Assembly: GCA_009837355.1 (NCBI GenBank)
Contig: VXTR01000020.1
Coordinates: 1-51,784 of the forward strand
Reading direction: 5' to 3'
Source of the DNA: Chloroflexota bacterium
Lineage (GTDB): Bacteria; Chloroflexota; Dehalococcoidia; Lucifugimonadales; UBA3495
DNA length: 51,784 bases
Numbering within the stretch: position 1 is the stretch's first letter; each line of letters opens with the position of its first letter. This document shows positions 17,057 through 25,309 of the stretch, piece by piece. Below the pieces are notes generated by a model. The model did not search any database and was not told the origin of the DNA. It was given only the letters and a program-made list of their open reading frames with translations. A program made the position numbers and the translations under genes.

Positions 17057-18232
17057 TTAGCGCAGCGGAGCCGCGTAAATCTGGCCGCCCTTGGGGCAGT
17101 CCTGGCATGGAGCGTTGGCCCACAGCGCGTTGCGGCCGTTCTCCCGGGGCAGGTTGATGCCTTCGGGCCCCAGGTTGCGGGAGTAAATCTCGCCGTAGTT
17201 GCCGACGGCGTTAATCACGTTCTGGGCCACGGTGTCGTCGAGTTCCAGGGGCTCCTGACCGAATGAGCCTTCCAGGCCCATCAGGCGGTCAACCTTGGTG
17301 TCGCCGGTGGCCGAGGTAGGGACGTTGGCGGAGGTTACGCCGTAGGCTTCGGCGTAGATGAGGATGCCCATGACGGTCTTTACGATGTCGAACCACTGGT
17401 CGTCACCATGGGGAACCACCGGGCCCAGCGGCTCTTCAGAGATGGTCTCGGGCAGGATGACGTGGTCAGCCCGGTTTTGGAGGGCTGTGCCCAGCGCCGC
17501 CAGCTGCGAGCGGTCATTGGTGAAGGCGTCGCACTGTTCGTTTTCGTAGGCGGCGACCACGGCGGGCGTGTCTTCAAAGGTCAGCACTTCGATATGCAGG
17601 TCGTTCTGGTTGGAGAAGTCCTGAAGGTTCAACTCGGTGGTGGTGCCGAGAGTAACGCAGACGCTGGCGTCATGCAGTTCCAGCGCGCTGCTGATGCCCA
17701 GGTCCTTGCGCACCATGAAGCCCTGGCCGTCGTAGAACATGGTCTGGGCGTAGTTGCCCCACTGGGCGTCCCGGGAGGTGGTCCAGGTGACGGTGCGGAC
17801 GAGCATATCGACCTCGCCGGACTGGATGGTGGGGCCGCGCTCGGCGGCGGTAATCAGCCGAATTTCAATCTTGTTGGGGTCGCCGAGAACGGCGGCGGCA
17901 AGGGCGCGGCACAGGTCAATGTCGAAGCCGACGTTGTTGCCGTTGTCGTCCAGGAAGCCGTAGCCGGGAACGTCGTTGCGGCTGGCGCAGATGACCTTGT
18001 CGCGGGCGCGCACGGCGTCAAGACGGCTCTCACCCTGGTTATTTCCGGCCACGGCGTCGGTGGCCGCGGGCGCGGCGGTAGCTTCCATGGCATCGGTGGG
18101 CGCGGCCGCGGTGGTCGGCTCGGTTGCAGCTCCGGTGGCCGGCGCGGGCGGCTCTTCCGACCGGCAGGCAAACATTGCAACGAGAGCCAGTATGACCGCC
18201 AGGCCGGCCATGTACTTGATTAGTGGTTTCAT
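17057..18232 (-). CDS. aapJ: Amino-acid-binding lipoprotein of the aap importer, copy 1
   Basis: This 391-residue extracytoplasmic solute-binding protein has a lipoprotein signal (residues 1-22) ending at C23. An Ala/Thr-rich tether (about 28-65) leads to an AapJ-type two-lobe domain. The motifs GYGFLDDNGNNVGFDIDLCRALAAAVLGD (lobe 1), AERGPTIQSGEVDMLVRTVTWT and TMFYDGQGFMV are diagnostic of the AapJ/BztA family. The C-terminus has two cysteines in APCQDCPKGGQIYAAPLR. The ATG at 18232 is preferred over a frame 64 residues longer because it gives the signal peptide and has GGAGG upstream. It is a paralogue of the gene before it and directly precedes the permease genes. Confidence 0.92.
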   Translation of the reverse strand: MKPLIKYMAGLAVILALVAMFACRSEEPPAPATGAATEPTTAAAPTDAMEATAAPAATDAVAGNNQGESRLDAVRARDKVICASRNDVPGYGFLDDNGNNVGFDIDLCRALAAAVLGDPNKIEIRLITAAERGPTIQSGEVDMLVRTVTWTTSRDAQWGNYAQTMFYDGQGFMVRKDLGISSALELHDASVCVTLGTTTELNLQDFSNQNDLHIEVLTFEDTPAVVAAYENEQCDAFTNDRSQLAALGTALQNRADHVILPETISEEPLGPVVPHGDDQWFDIVKTVMGILIYAEAYGVTSANVPTSATGDTKVDRLMGLEGSFGQEPLELDDTVAQNVINAVGNYGEIYSRNLGPEGINLPRENGRNALWANAPCQDCPKGGQIYAAPLR

Positions 18233-18289
18233 ACTTGGAGTACCTCCTTTGATGTCATGGCGTAACTGCCGTTTCCATTTTGGGCCTAT

Positions 18290-18298
18290 ATTGTACCA
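18290..18298 (-). promoter_or_regulatory. Extended -10 (TGG-TACAAT) internal promoter for aapJ copy 1
   Basis: On the minus strand TGG precedes TACAAT (18295 down to 18290), in the 145-base gap between the two binding-protein genes. Initiation would give a leader of about 50 nt that includes GGAGG before the ATG at 18232. It could raise expression of copy 1 and the permeases independently of copy 2. Confidence 0.45.
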
Positions 18299-18377
18299 CG
18301 CACTGACGCTGGGGCCGCGCCGCATTTTGGCACAGGTTCCGTGGAATCTGAACTGTCGCCCGCGCGACTCGACCGGG

Positions 18378-19541
18378 TTAACGCAACGGAGCGGCGTAAA
18401 TCTGTCCGCCCCGGGGACAATCACGGCAGGGCGCGTTGCTCCACAGGGCGTTGCGGCTGCCGTCGCGTTGGAGTCCCAGCGGGGTCAGATGGCGTTCATA
18501 AATCTCTCCGTAGTTGCCGACTCCACGAATCACGTCCCGGGCTACCGTGTCCGGAAAGCCAAGGGCTTCCTGCCCGAAGGAACCCTCCAGCCCGAAGAGA
18601 CGGTCAACCTTAGTATCTCCGGTGGCGATGGAAGGTACGTTGTCGGACGTTACGCCGTAGGCTTCGGCGTAGATGAGGATGGCCATAACGGTCTTGACGA
18701 CGTCGAACCACTGGTCATCGCCGTGGGGAACCAAGGGTCCAAGGGGCTCCTCAGAAATGGTACCCGGCAGGATAATGTGGTCGTCGGGACTGTCGAAACC
18801 GGAGCGCGTGCTGACCAGCCCGGAGCGGTCGGTGGTAAGTGAATCGCACTGACCGCTCAGGTATGCGTCATTGCTCGAGACGCCGTCCGGGAATGTCAGG
18901 ATGTCGAAGTTCATGCTGTTCTGGTTGTCAAAGTCCTGGATGTTCAGCTCCGTGGTCGTGCCCTGCTGCACGCAGATGCTGGCGTCTCTGAGTTCCAACA
19001 TGCCTGTAATTCCCAGACTTCGGGGCACCATGAAACCCTGGCCATCGTAGAACATGGTCTGCGCGAAATTGCCCCAGGCTGCATCTCGGGTGCTGGTCCA
19101 GGTTGTGTTGCGGGACATGATGTCGATTTCGCCGGACTGGATGGCCGGCCCGCGTTCAGCGGCGGTGGTCGTTCGGAATTCCACCGCGTCGGGATTGCCC
19201 AGCACCGCCGCAGCGACGGCGCGGCACAGGTCAATGTCAAAGCCGACCGTGTTGCCGCCGGAGTCCAAGAAACCGAAGCCGGCCACGGTGTTGATGCTGG
19301 CGCACACCAGCGTGCCGCGGTCTCGCACGATTTGAAGCCGGCTCACCCCCTGGTTCTCCATGGCGGTGGCTTCGCCGGCAGTGAGCGCCGCGGTCGCCTC
19401 CAGCGCATCGGGAGACGGCTGAACGGCGGCCGGCGCGGACTGCGCCGGTGTCGTCGGCTCTTCCTGGCCGCACGCGAAGGAGGCCAGCAGCGCAAGCAGG
19501 ATTGCCCCGCAACCAAGGTATTTCAAGTATCTAGCAACCAT
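18378..19541 (-). CDS. Amino-acid-binding lipoprotein, copy 2 (AapJ paralogue)
   Basis: This 387-residue lipoprotein has a signal peptide ending at C24 (ASFAC), a Pro/Ala tether, and the same AapJ-type binding domain as its neighbour. It shares NTVGFDIDLCRAVAAAVLG, AERGPAIQSGEID, TMFYDGQGFMV, SEEPLGPLVPHGDDQW and the identical tail GGQIYAAPLR. The proteins differ mainly in the lobe 2 region (about residues 215-265), which lines the ligand cleft in this family. That suggests a different ligand range fed to one permease. GGAG lies about nine bases before the ATG. The amidohydrolase gene ends 15 bases upstream, so the two are likely cotranscribed. Confidence 0.91.
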   Translation of the reverse strand: MVARYLKYLGCGAILLALLASFACGQEEPTTPAQSAPAAVQPSPDALEATAALTAGEATAMENQGVSRLQIVRDRGTLVCASINTVAGFGFLDSGGNTVGFDIDLCRAVAAAVLGNPDAVEFRTTTAAERGPAIQSGEIDIMSRNTTWTSTRDAAWGNFAQTMFYDGQGFMVPRSLGITGMLELRDASICVQQGTTTELNIQDFDNQNSMNFDILTFPDGVSSNDAYLSGQCDSLTTDRSGLVSTRSGFDSPDDHIILPGTISEEPLGPLVPHGDDQWFDVVKTVMAILIYAEAYGVTSDNVPSIATGDTKVDRLFGLEGSFGQEALGFPDTVARDVIRGVGNYGEIYERHLTPLGLQRDGSRNALWSNAPCRDCPRGGQIYAAPLR

Positions 19542-19556
19542 GCGCTAACTCCATCG

Positions 19557-20342
19557 TCAGGCGAATCGCCACAGCTTGAGCGCCGTTTCGCCGAAAATCT
19601 TGCTCATATCCCCCGGCGGGCACCACTGCTCCATCTGCTGCATCGTGTAGCGCAGGGAGTTGCGGTAGCCCTCGCGGTTGGTGCAGCGCGGCCAGTCGGA
19701 GCCCCAAACCATCCGGTCGGGACCGAAGGCGTCGTAGGCCATCCTCACCCAGGGAGGCGTGTTGCGATAGGGAAACGGCGGGTCGCTGATTTCGCCCATG
19801 CCGTGAATCTTGATGACGGTGTTGGGATGGCGGGCCAGCGTCAAAGCCTGACGGAAGGTGGATTCCGGCGGCATCTCCGGCGCGCCGATGGCGTGGATGC
19901 CCATGCCGGCCAGATGCTCGATGATAAAAGTGAGGTTGGGCAGTTCGGCCACCAGCGCATCAAAGTCGGGCGAGGCGAACCCGTCGGCGGGACCGCCCAC
20001 GCTCACCGACATACCCAGGTCGGCGGCGGCGCGCCAGACGGCCAGCGAGTCGCTGCCCGGCGAGCGGTGAAAGTTGCGGATGCGCAGGGTCTCGGCGCCG
20101 GCGTCGCGCAGGCCGGACAGCGTATCGGGCGCCGTCGGGTCGTCAGCGTCAACCCGGCAGACTACGGAGAAGCGGCCGGGAAAGCGGCGGACGCACTCCA
20201 GGACGTAGGAATTGTCCAGCGTGGCCGTGGACTGCACCAGGACGGTCTTGGCAACTTCGTTCAGCTCCATCTGGGCCAGCAGCATCTCCACCGGCTCGTA
20301 GTGGTCCAGTCCGATGTGGACGTGAGTGTCGACGATTGGCAT
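19557..20342 (-). CDS. Amidohydrolase family 2 metal-dependent hydrolase
   Basis: This 261-residue TIM-barrel enzyme is of the amidohydrolase_2 group, which includes ACMSD-like decarboxylases and lactone hydrolases. Likely metal ligands are H7 and H9 in DTHVHIG, H143 and H180, and D216 in WGSDWPR. The length and the GSDWP box fit 2-pyrone-4,6-dicarboxylate lactonase and related hydrolases of aromatic catabolism, but the substrate is not proven. It is the first gene of a minus-strand run leading into the amino-acid importer. It is divergent from the LigB and Rieske genes across a 121-base gap that contains a degenerate C-rich hairpin repeat. Confidence 0.87.
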   Translation of the reverse strand: MPIVDTHVHIGLDHYEPVEMLLAQMELNEVAKTVLVQSTATLDNSYVLECVRRFPGRFSVVCRVDADDPTAPDTLSGLRDAGAETLRIRNFHRSPGSDSLAVWRAAADLGMSVSVGGPADGFASPDFDALVAELPNLTFIIEHLAGMGIHAIGAPEMPPESTFRQALTLARHPNTVIKIHGMGEISDPPFPYRNTPPWVRMAYDAFGPDRMVWGSDWPRCTNREGYRNSLRYTMQQMEQWCPPGDMSKIFGETALKLWRFA

Positions 20343-20425
20343 GACAGAAAATGCCCCTTCCCCTGACCCTCTCCCTACCGGAAGAGGGGAATCGTCGGGC
20401 AGGATACACGGGATGCGGATTTTTG

Positions 20426-20431
20426 TATAAT
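20426..20431 (+). promoter_or_regulatory. TATAAT -10 element before the LigB gene
   Basis: A perfect TATAAT lies 32 bases before the ATG at 20464, preceded by five T. The -35 position (GATACA at 20403-20408, 17-base spacing) matches TTGACA poorly. The leader carries GGAGGCGAAG as the ribosome site. Confidence 0.45.
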
Positions 20432-20463
20432 GCCGTCGGAATCACCCGGAGGAGGCGAAGATT

Positions 20464-21450
20464 ATGGCGAACATCGTACTGGGAATGGGAACGCCGCACA
20501 GTCCGCAGTTGAGCACCCCGCCGGAGTTATGGTCGGAACATGCCAAGCGGGATATGAACAATCCGGCCCTGCACGCGCCCGACGGCAAGGTCTATACCTA
20601 CGAGCAACTGCTGGATATGACCGACCCGGCCATGGAGCAGGAGCTGACACCCGAAAAGTTCGCGGCCCGCTACGAAGCCTGCCAGCAGGGCATCGCCAGC
20701 CTGTCCGTCGCCTTTGCCGAGGCCAACCTTGACGCCCTCATCATCATGGGCAACGACCAGCAGGAGCAGTTCCACGACGACAATATGCCGGCCCTGGCCG
20801 CCTATTGGGGCGAGACCATCAAGAACGTGCCGCCCCACGTGCCGGAGAACGCGCCGGCCAGCCGCAAGGCCTCGGCCTGGGGCTGGGCTGCCGACCGGGA
20901 AATCGACTACCCGGTTCAGCATCGCCTCTCGCTGCACGTCATCGAGTCGCTGATGGAAGAGCAGTTCGACGTGGCCCACACCCGCCGCCTGCCGCAGGGC
21001 ATGGGGATGGCCCACGCCTTCGGGTTCGTGTACCAGCGGATAATGGCGCCGCAGCAAACGCCCACCATCCCGCTGATGATAAACACCTACTACCCACCCA
21101 ACCAGGTTACCCCGCAGCGGTGCTACGAGTTCGGGCGCGCGGTGCGTCGTGCCGTGGAATCGTGGGACGAAGACCTGCGGGTGGGCGTAATTGCGTCCGG
21201 CGGCCTCAGCCACTTCGTGGTGGACGAAAACCTGGACATGACGACCATCGACGCCTTCCGCAACCGGGACGCTGACACGCTGTGCAACCTGCCCCGGGAG
21301 AAGCTGAACTCCGGCAACTCGGAAATACGCAACTGGATTGCGGCGGCCGGCGCGTCCGAGCACCTGAACGCACGCCTGCTGGATTACGTCCCCTGCTACC
21401 GCTCCCCGGCCGGCACCGGCTGCGGCATGGGCTTCGTCGCCTGGGAGTAG
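20464..21450 (+). CDS. LigB-type extradiol dioxygenase family protein
   Basis: This 328-residue protein is of the class III extradiol dioxygenase (protocatechuate 4,5-dioxygenase beta, LigB) fold. The N-terminal MGTPHSP puts an iron-ligand-type histidine at H12. A central IIMGNDQQEQFHDD segment and IASGGLSHFVVDE with a conserved His follow. Enzymes of this fold open catechol-type rings next to the hydroxyls using Fe(II) and O2. The strong ribosome site GGAGGCGAAG precedes the ATG. The Rieske oxygenase gene starts 64 bases downstream on the same strand, so hydroxylation and ring opening may be encoded together. No LigA-like small subunit is seen. Confidence 0.87.
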   Translation: MANIVLGMGTPHSPQLSTPPELWSEHAKRDMNNPALHAPDGKVYTYEQLLDMTDPAMEQELTPEKFAARYEACQQGIASLSVAFAEANLDALIIMGNDQQEQFHDDNMPALAAYWGETIKNVPPHVPENAPASRKASAWGWAADREIDYPVQHRLSLHVIESLMEEQFDVAHTRRLPQGMGMAHAFGFVYQRIMAPQQTPTIPLMINTYYPPNQVTPQRCYEFGRAVRRAVESWDEDLRVGVIASGGLSHFVVDENLDMTTIDAFRNRDADTLCNLPREKLNSGNSEIRNWIAAAGASEHLNARLLDYVPCYRSPAGTGCGMGFVAWE

Positions 21451-21514
21451 GCGGGCCGACCGACACCACCAGCCGCTACTCTCTAAACCGAGGCATCAAG
21501 AGGAGGTACGCCCT

Positions 21515-22819
21515 ATGATTTCACAGGCTGACAACATGGCGCTGACGCAGGTAGGCGCCGGCACGCCGATGGGCGAATTGATGCGCCGCTACTGGATGCC
21601 GGCCCTCCTGTCCTGGGAACTGGCCGAACCCGACGGCGAGCCGGTGCGCGTCAAGCTGCTGGGCGAGCAGCTGGTCGCCTTCCGCGACACCGACGGACGC
21701 ATCGGGCTGCTGGAAGAGCTGTGCCCTCACCGGCTGGCTTCCCTGTGGCTGGGACGCAACGAGGAGTGCGGCCTGCGCTGCGTCTATCACGGCTGGAAGT
21801 TCGACGTGAACGGTCAATGCACCGACATGATGAACGAGCCGGCCGACAGCGACTTCCCGTCCAAGATGACCACCACCGCCTATCCCACGGTGGAGCTGGG
21901 CGGCGTCATCTGGGCCTACATGGGGCCGAAAGAGCACACGCCGCCGCCGCCAAAGTTCGAGTGGGCCGCCGTGCCAGACACCCACCGCCACGTAACCAAG
22001 AACATCCAGGAATGCAACTGGCTGCAGGCCCTGGAAGGCGGCATCGACTCGGCCCACGCCACCATCCTGCACCGCACGCTGCGCCCAGACACGCCCCACG
22101 CCGGTCTGCGCATTGACTCCACCCACGTGCAGGGCCGGCCGCCGGAACTGGAGGTGGACATCACCGACTACGGCTACCGCTACGCCGGCATCCGCTCCCT
22201 GGGCGACGAGGGCAACCACGTGCGTGCCTATCACTTCATCATGCCCTTCCACCAGATTCGGGCCAGCCAGCGCGGCTACCGGGGCAGGCCCGGGCCGGTG
22301 GGCTTCCTGGCCTCCGGTCATATGTGGGTGCCTATGGACGACCACAGCGTGATGGTCTGGAACTGGGACCTGTCTTACGACGACCCCATCGAGACCGAGG
22401 AGCGGGTGGAGATGGACCGCAGCTACGGCCGCGGGCCGGAGCATATGCTGGACAGCTTCCGCACTCGCGTCAACCGGGACAACGACTGGATGATTGACCG
22501 TGCCGTGCAGAAGACGGAAACCTTCAGTGGCATCGACGGCGTGAACGCACAGGACGTGGCCGTGCAGGAAAGCATGGGCCACATCGTGGACCGCTCGCGG
22601 GAGAACCTGAGCCGCACCGACATGGCCATCATCTACGCGCGCCGGCAGCTGCTGCAGGCGACGCGCACGGTGGCCGAGGGAGGAGTCCCGCCCGGCGCCG
22701 GCGACAACTACTATATGCTGCGCCCTGCCCAGGCCGTCCTGCCCTTGGGCGTGGACTGGCGCGACGCGCTGTGGGACGACCTTTATCCCGACGGGTCGCA
22801 GGAGCGGAACGAGGAGTAG
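21515..22819 (+). CDS. Rieske [2Fe-2S] ring-hydroxylating oxygenase, alpha subunit
   Basis: This 434-residue protein resembles phthalate 4,5-dioxygenase/vanillate demethylase-type oxygenases. The Rieske cluster ligands are C70-P-H72 and C89-V-Y-H92. The mononuclear iron site is D178-x2-H181-x4-H186 in GGIDSAHATILH. Such enzymes hydroxylate or demethylate aromatic compounds, using electrons from a separate reductase, which is not encoded in the window. AGGAGGTA stands nine bases before the ATG. It follows the LigB gene and is closed by an intergenic hairpin before the convergent relBE genes. Confidence 0.93.
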   Translation: MISQADNMALTQVGAGTPMGELMRRYWMPALLSWELAEPDGEPVRVKLLGEQLVAFRDTDGRIGLLEELCPHRLASLWLGRNEECGLRCVYHGWKFDVNGQCTDMMNEPADSDFPSKMTTTAYPTVELGGVIWAYMGPKEHTPPPPKFEWAAVPDTHRHVTKNIQECNWLQALEGGIDSAHATILHRTLRPDTPHAGLRIDSTHVQGRPPELEVDITDYGYRYAGIRSLGDEGNHVRAYHFIMPFHQIRASQRGYRGRPGPVGFLASGHMWVPMDDHSVMVWNWDLSYDDPIETEERVEMDRSYGRGPEHMLDSFRTRVNRDNDWMIDRAVQKTETFSGIDGVNAQDVAVQESMGHIVDRSRENLSRTDMAIIYARRQLLQATRTVAEGGVPPGAGDNYYMLRPAQAVLPLGVDWRDALWDDLYPDGSQERNEE

Positions 22820-22845
22820 GCGGTGGGATCCATCGGGCAAACGAT

Positions 22846-22870
22846 AGGGGCGAGTTTGAAACCCGCCCCT
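22846..22870. terminator. GGGGCG-type palindrome between convergent genes
   Basis: AGGGGCG and CGCCCCT arms flank GTTTGAAAC, with one mismatched pair. It lies between the ends of the Rieske gene (plus) and relE (minus), 21-26 bases from each. It is closely related to the palindrome at 38972-38994 and probably a bidirectional terminator. Confidence 0.6.
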
Positions 22871-22891
22871 ATGCTATGCGTTTAGCAAGGG

Positions 22892-23158
22892 TTAGCAGTA
22901 CACGTTATCGCGCCTGCCGACGCGAACTACTAGCACACGCAAAACATCATCCTGAATCTCGCAGACGACGCGGCAATCACCTACCCGGTAACGCCATAGC
23001 CCACCCAGAGGGCCAGTCAAAGCTCGGCCAACGCTGCGCGGGTCCTCTCGCGGAGCAACCCGCTCCCCCATATAGTCCACCACCCGCCGGGCCATTTGCC
23101 GGTCAAGGCGGCGCAATTGACTCCGGGCCGTGTCGGAATACTCAATCGTCCAAGCCAA
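22892..23158 (-). CDS. relE: RelE/ParE-family toxin
   Basis: This 88-residue protein has the RelE fold: YSDTARSQLRRLDRQMARRVVDYM in helix 1-2, then LTGPLGGLWRYRVGDCRVVCEIQDD and a final VLVVRVGRRDNVY strand pair. The arginines at the C-terminal strands and the WRYRVGDCR core are typical of ribosome-dependent RelE ribonucleases. The gene overlaps the end of the antitoxin gene by 17 bases, as in classical relBE operons, and is downstream of it on the minus strand. Confidence 0.9.
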   Translation of the reverse strand: MAWTIEYSDTARSQLRRLDRQMARRVVDYMGERVAPREDPRSVGRALTGPLGGLWRYRVGDCRVVCEIQDDVLRVLVVRVGRRDNVYC

Positions 23159-23369
23159 GCTCCCGCCTCACCTCGGCCGATGTATAGAGGCGTTCCTTGC
23201 CGGCGCGGATGCGTTCGAGAACCTCTACGGCAAGGTAATAATCCTCAATATCCTCCATCCCACGCTCGATCATCTCACGAAGGAAAAACTCCTTCGAGCG
23301 ACCTGTTTCGGATGCGAGGATATTCAGCCGGTCCTCAATTTCGGAAGGAAGGACAATCGTGGTTTCCAT
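23142..23369 (-). CDS. relB: RelB-like antitoxin (ribbon-helix-helix N-terminus)
   Basis: This 75-residue protein begins with METTIVLPSEIEDRLNILA, a ribbon-helix-helix DNA-binding motif. A middle helix (SKEFFLREMIERG) is followed by an acidic tail with YLAVEVLERIRAGKERLYTSAEVRRELGLDD, which should wrap the toxin. It would neutralise the downstream RelE and repress the operon. It starts eight bases after the end of the charged 190-residue gene, so all three could form one transcript. Confidence 0.88.
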   Translation of the reverse strand: METTIVLPSEIEDRLNILASETGRSKEFFLREMIERGMEDIEDYYLAVEVLERIRAGKERLYTSAEVRRELGLDD

Positions 23370-23377
23370 GTCGTCAC

Positions 23378-23950
23378 CTAGCCGTTGATGGTTTTCTCGA
23401 TTCTGTCGATTGTTTTGCCCAGCGCCTTTCCTCCCTCAAAAAGGTACGTAACCCGCTCTTTTACTTCTTCCACCAGCTTCGCTCTCTTGGCTGGGTCGTT
23501 TTCCCTGCTTAACTTATTCAGCCGGTTGGTTATCTGGACTTTGGTGCCTAGCCAGCCGGCTTTTGCGTATTCCCTCATTGTCCAAAAGTCCACACCCATT
23601 TCGGCCAATCTCATTTCTCTGTAGATGCGGGCATAGGTTTGGCCCAACCCAATGCGCTTGTTGATCTCGTCGACCGTTGTTTTATCCAGCTCCACGTTAA
23701 CCTCCTCGTCGGCAACATTGTCCCTGGCTAGACGCGCTTCTCGTTCTGCTGCGCGTCGGGCACGCACCTCTTCCATGTCTGGCGGGTACACTCCTAGATT
23801 AATCAACTCTTGCACAGCGCCCGGTTCACCCCGATGCTCCCGCGCTTTGGCGTCAGCCACCTTGGTGTGCCATTCTCGCGCTTCCGGCGACAGCTGGCTC
23901 AACGGCGTGAATGGCGTAGGGTCTGTAAAGCGGTTGTTGCGTGCGGTCAT
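23378..23950 (-). CDS. Highly charged hypothetical protein upstream of relBE
   Basis: No family is recognised for this 190-residue protein. It is rich in Arg, Glu and Lys, has no membrane segment, and is predicted mostly helical. The N-terminal part has TDPTPFTPLSQLSPEAREWH; residues about 60-90 are an Arg/Ala/Glu helix. A central segment (TTVDEINKRIGLGQTYARIYRE) may form a helix-turn-helix-like unit, and a C-terminal coil ends in GKTIDRIEKTING. The ATG at 23950 is chosen because GGGAGGG lies about nine bases upstream; an in-frame start 15 residues earlier has none. It is followed by relB after eight bases. It may be a DNA-binding or phage-derived protein, but the function is unknown. Confidence 0.75.
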   Translation of the reverse strand: MTARNNRFTDPTPFTPLSQLSPEAREWHTKVADAKAREHRGEPGAVQELINLGVYPPDMEEVRARRAAEREARLARDNVADEEVNVELDKTTVDEINKRIGLGQTYARIYREMRLAEMGVDFWTMREYAKAGWLGTKVQITNRLNKLSRENDPAKRAKLVEEVKERVTYLFEGGKALGKTIDRIEKTING

Positions 23951-24109
23951 GTCCCTATTCCCTCCCTGCGCTTCGTATTTTATCGCAGCGCGCAAACATA
24001 GTGAACAGGCCGAATTACTCCCCCACTTGCCCAGCTAACACCCATGCAAAAGCGGCGACCGTTGGCGTAAATGCCAGCGGTCGCCGCCACATCGGAAGCG
24101 ATTGCCCGC

Positions 24110-25261
24110 CTAGCCTTCTTTCAGGGCCGGGATTACCTTGGTGCCCAGCAGTTCGACGGAGCGCATTACGTCTTCGTGGGGCATGTGGCCCTCGTTGCCG
24201 TAGATGAGGATGTAGCCCGGCTCCAGATCCTTGCGGATGTGGCGCAGCTTCTCGGTTACGGTTTCCGGGCTGCCCACGATGATGTTGTAGGCATCCTGCA
24301 GGTCCTCGTAGGACATCCGCCGACCCATCGTGCCGGTGCCGATGAGAGGGCGTGACATCTTGATGCGCAGGGCCTCGCGGGACTGGTAGCCCGGCGGGTC
24401 GTTGAATTCCATCGGCCCCCGGTTGCGATGGTTCTCCGTCCAGAGGAACGTCCGGCCGATTTCCTGGGCCTTCTCGTCGGTGTCGGCGACCAGGCAGCGG
24501 ATGAGGTAGCCAAAATGCTCCGGCCCGGCCTCGTAGCCTTCTTCGGCGGCGGTCTCGTGGTAGATGCCCTTGAGCTGCTTGGTGAGGTCCAGCAGCGAAC
24601 CCAGGTTCATGTACGGGTAGCGGTGCCTGGCCGCCCAGATTACCGACTCCGGGCTGCCGGTGCCGGGGAACCACACCGGCGGATGGGGCTTCTGAATGGG
24701 CACCACCCAAGGATTTACCATGCGGTGCGGCCAGTATTCACCCTCCCAGCGGAAGGGGCCGGGCTGCGTCCAGCACTTGACGATGAGGTCGTGGGCTTCC
24801 TCGAAGCGGGGACGGTTCTCGGTGGGAGGGTAGCCGGCGTGCAGCGTCTCCACGGCAGTACCGCGCACGAAACCGGAGATGATGCGCCCGCCGCTGATGC
24901 AGTCCAGCATGGCGATTTCTTCGGCCATCTTCACCGGGTCGTTGACCGCGATAACGTTGCCCAGCATGGCGATTTTCGCCTTCTTGGTGCGCTGGGTGAT
25001 GACGGCGGCGTCCACGTTCACCGACGGCTTCATGCACCAGTAGGAGCTATGGTGCTCGTTGGACATGATGCCGTCGAACCCCACTTCGTCGGCCAACTGA
25101 TACTGGTCGTGATAGTTGCCGTAAAGGACGTGGGCCTTTTCGGGGTCGAAGTGGGTGTTGGGGAAGTGCATCCGCCCTGATTCGTAGGGTTCCAGGTCGC
25201 TTTCGGTGACGTGGCCGTAGGGCTGTTCCGAGAACCAGAATACTTCGAGTTCATGCGCCAT
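24110..25261 (-). CDS. Luciferase-like (LLM) flavin-dependent monooxygenase
   Basis: This 383-residue TIM-barrel protein is of the bacterial luciferase superfamily. FWFSEQPYGHVTESD at the N-terminus, DEVGFDGIMSNEHH at about 58-70, and the AMLGNVIAVNDPVKMAEEIAMLDCISGGR phrase at about 98-126 identify it. The motif GFVRGTAVE and PIQKPHPPVWFPGTGSPES near 185-205 belong to the flavin-binding side. The family uses reduced FMN or F420 for oxygenation of alkanals, sulfonates or other organics; the substrate is unknown. AAAGGAAAAGGAG stands before the ATG. It lies 48 bases downstream of the alpha/beta hydrolase gene, probably in the same operon. Confidence 0.9.
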   Translation of the reverse strand: MAHELEVFWFSEQPYGHVTESDLEPYESGRMHFPNTHFDPEKAHVLYGNYHDQYQLADEVGFDGIMSNEHHSSYWCMKPSVNVDAAVITQRTKKAKIAMLGNVIAVNDPVKMAEEIAMLDCISGGRIISGFVRGTAVETLHAGYPPTENRPRFEEAHDLIVKCWTQPGPFRWEGEYWPHRMVNPWVVPIQKPHPPVWFPGTGSPESVIWAARHRYPYMNLGSLLDLTKQLKGIYHETAAEEGYEAGPEHFGYLIRCLVADTDEKAQEIGRTFLWTENHRNRGPMEFNDPPGYQSREALRIKMSRPLIGTGTMGRRMSYEDLQDAYNIIVGSPETVTEKLRHIRKDLEPGYILIYGNEGHMPHEDVMRSVELLGTKVIPALKEG

Positions 25262-25309
25262 GATGATTGCTCCTTTTCCTTTGAATGGTGCGGCGGTGCG
25301 GTAACGTGC

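Noticed and set aside
20353-20393. Strong terminator in the gap before the LigB gene
   Set aside because: The C-rich stretch can form only short imperfect stems (CCCTC/GAGGG) without a T-run. It looks like a degenerate copy of a common intergenic repeat.
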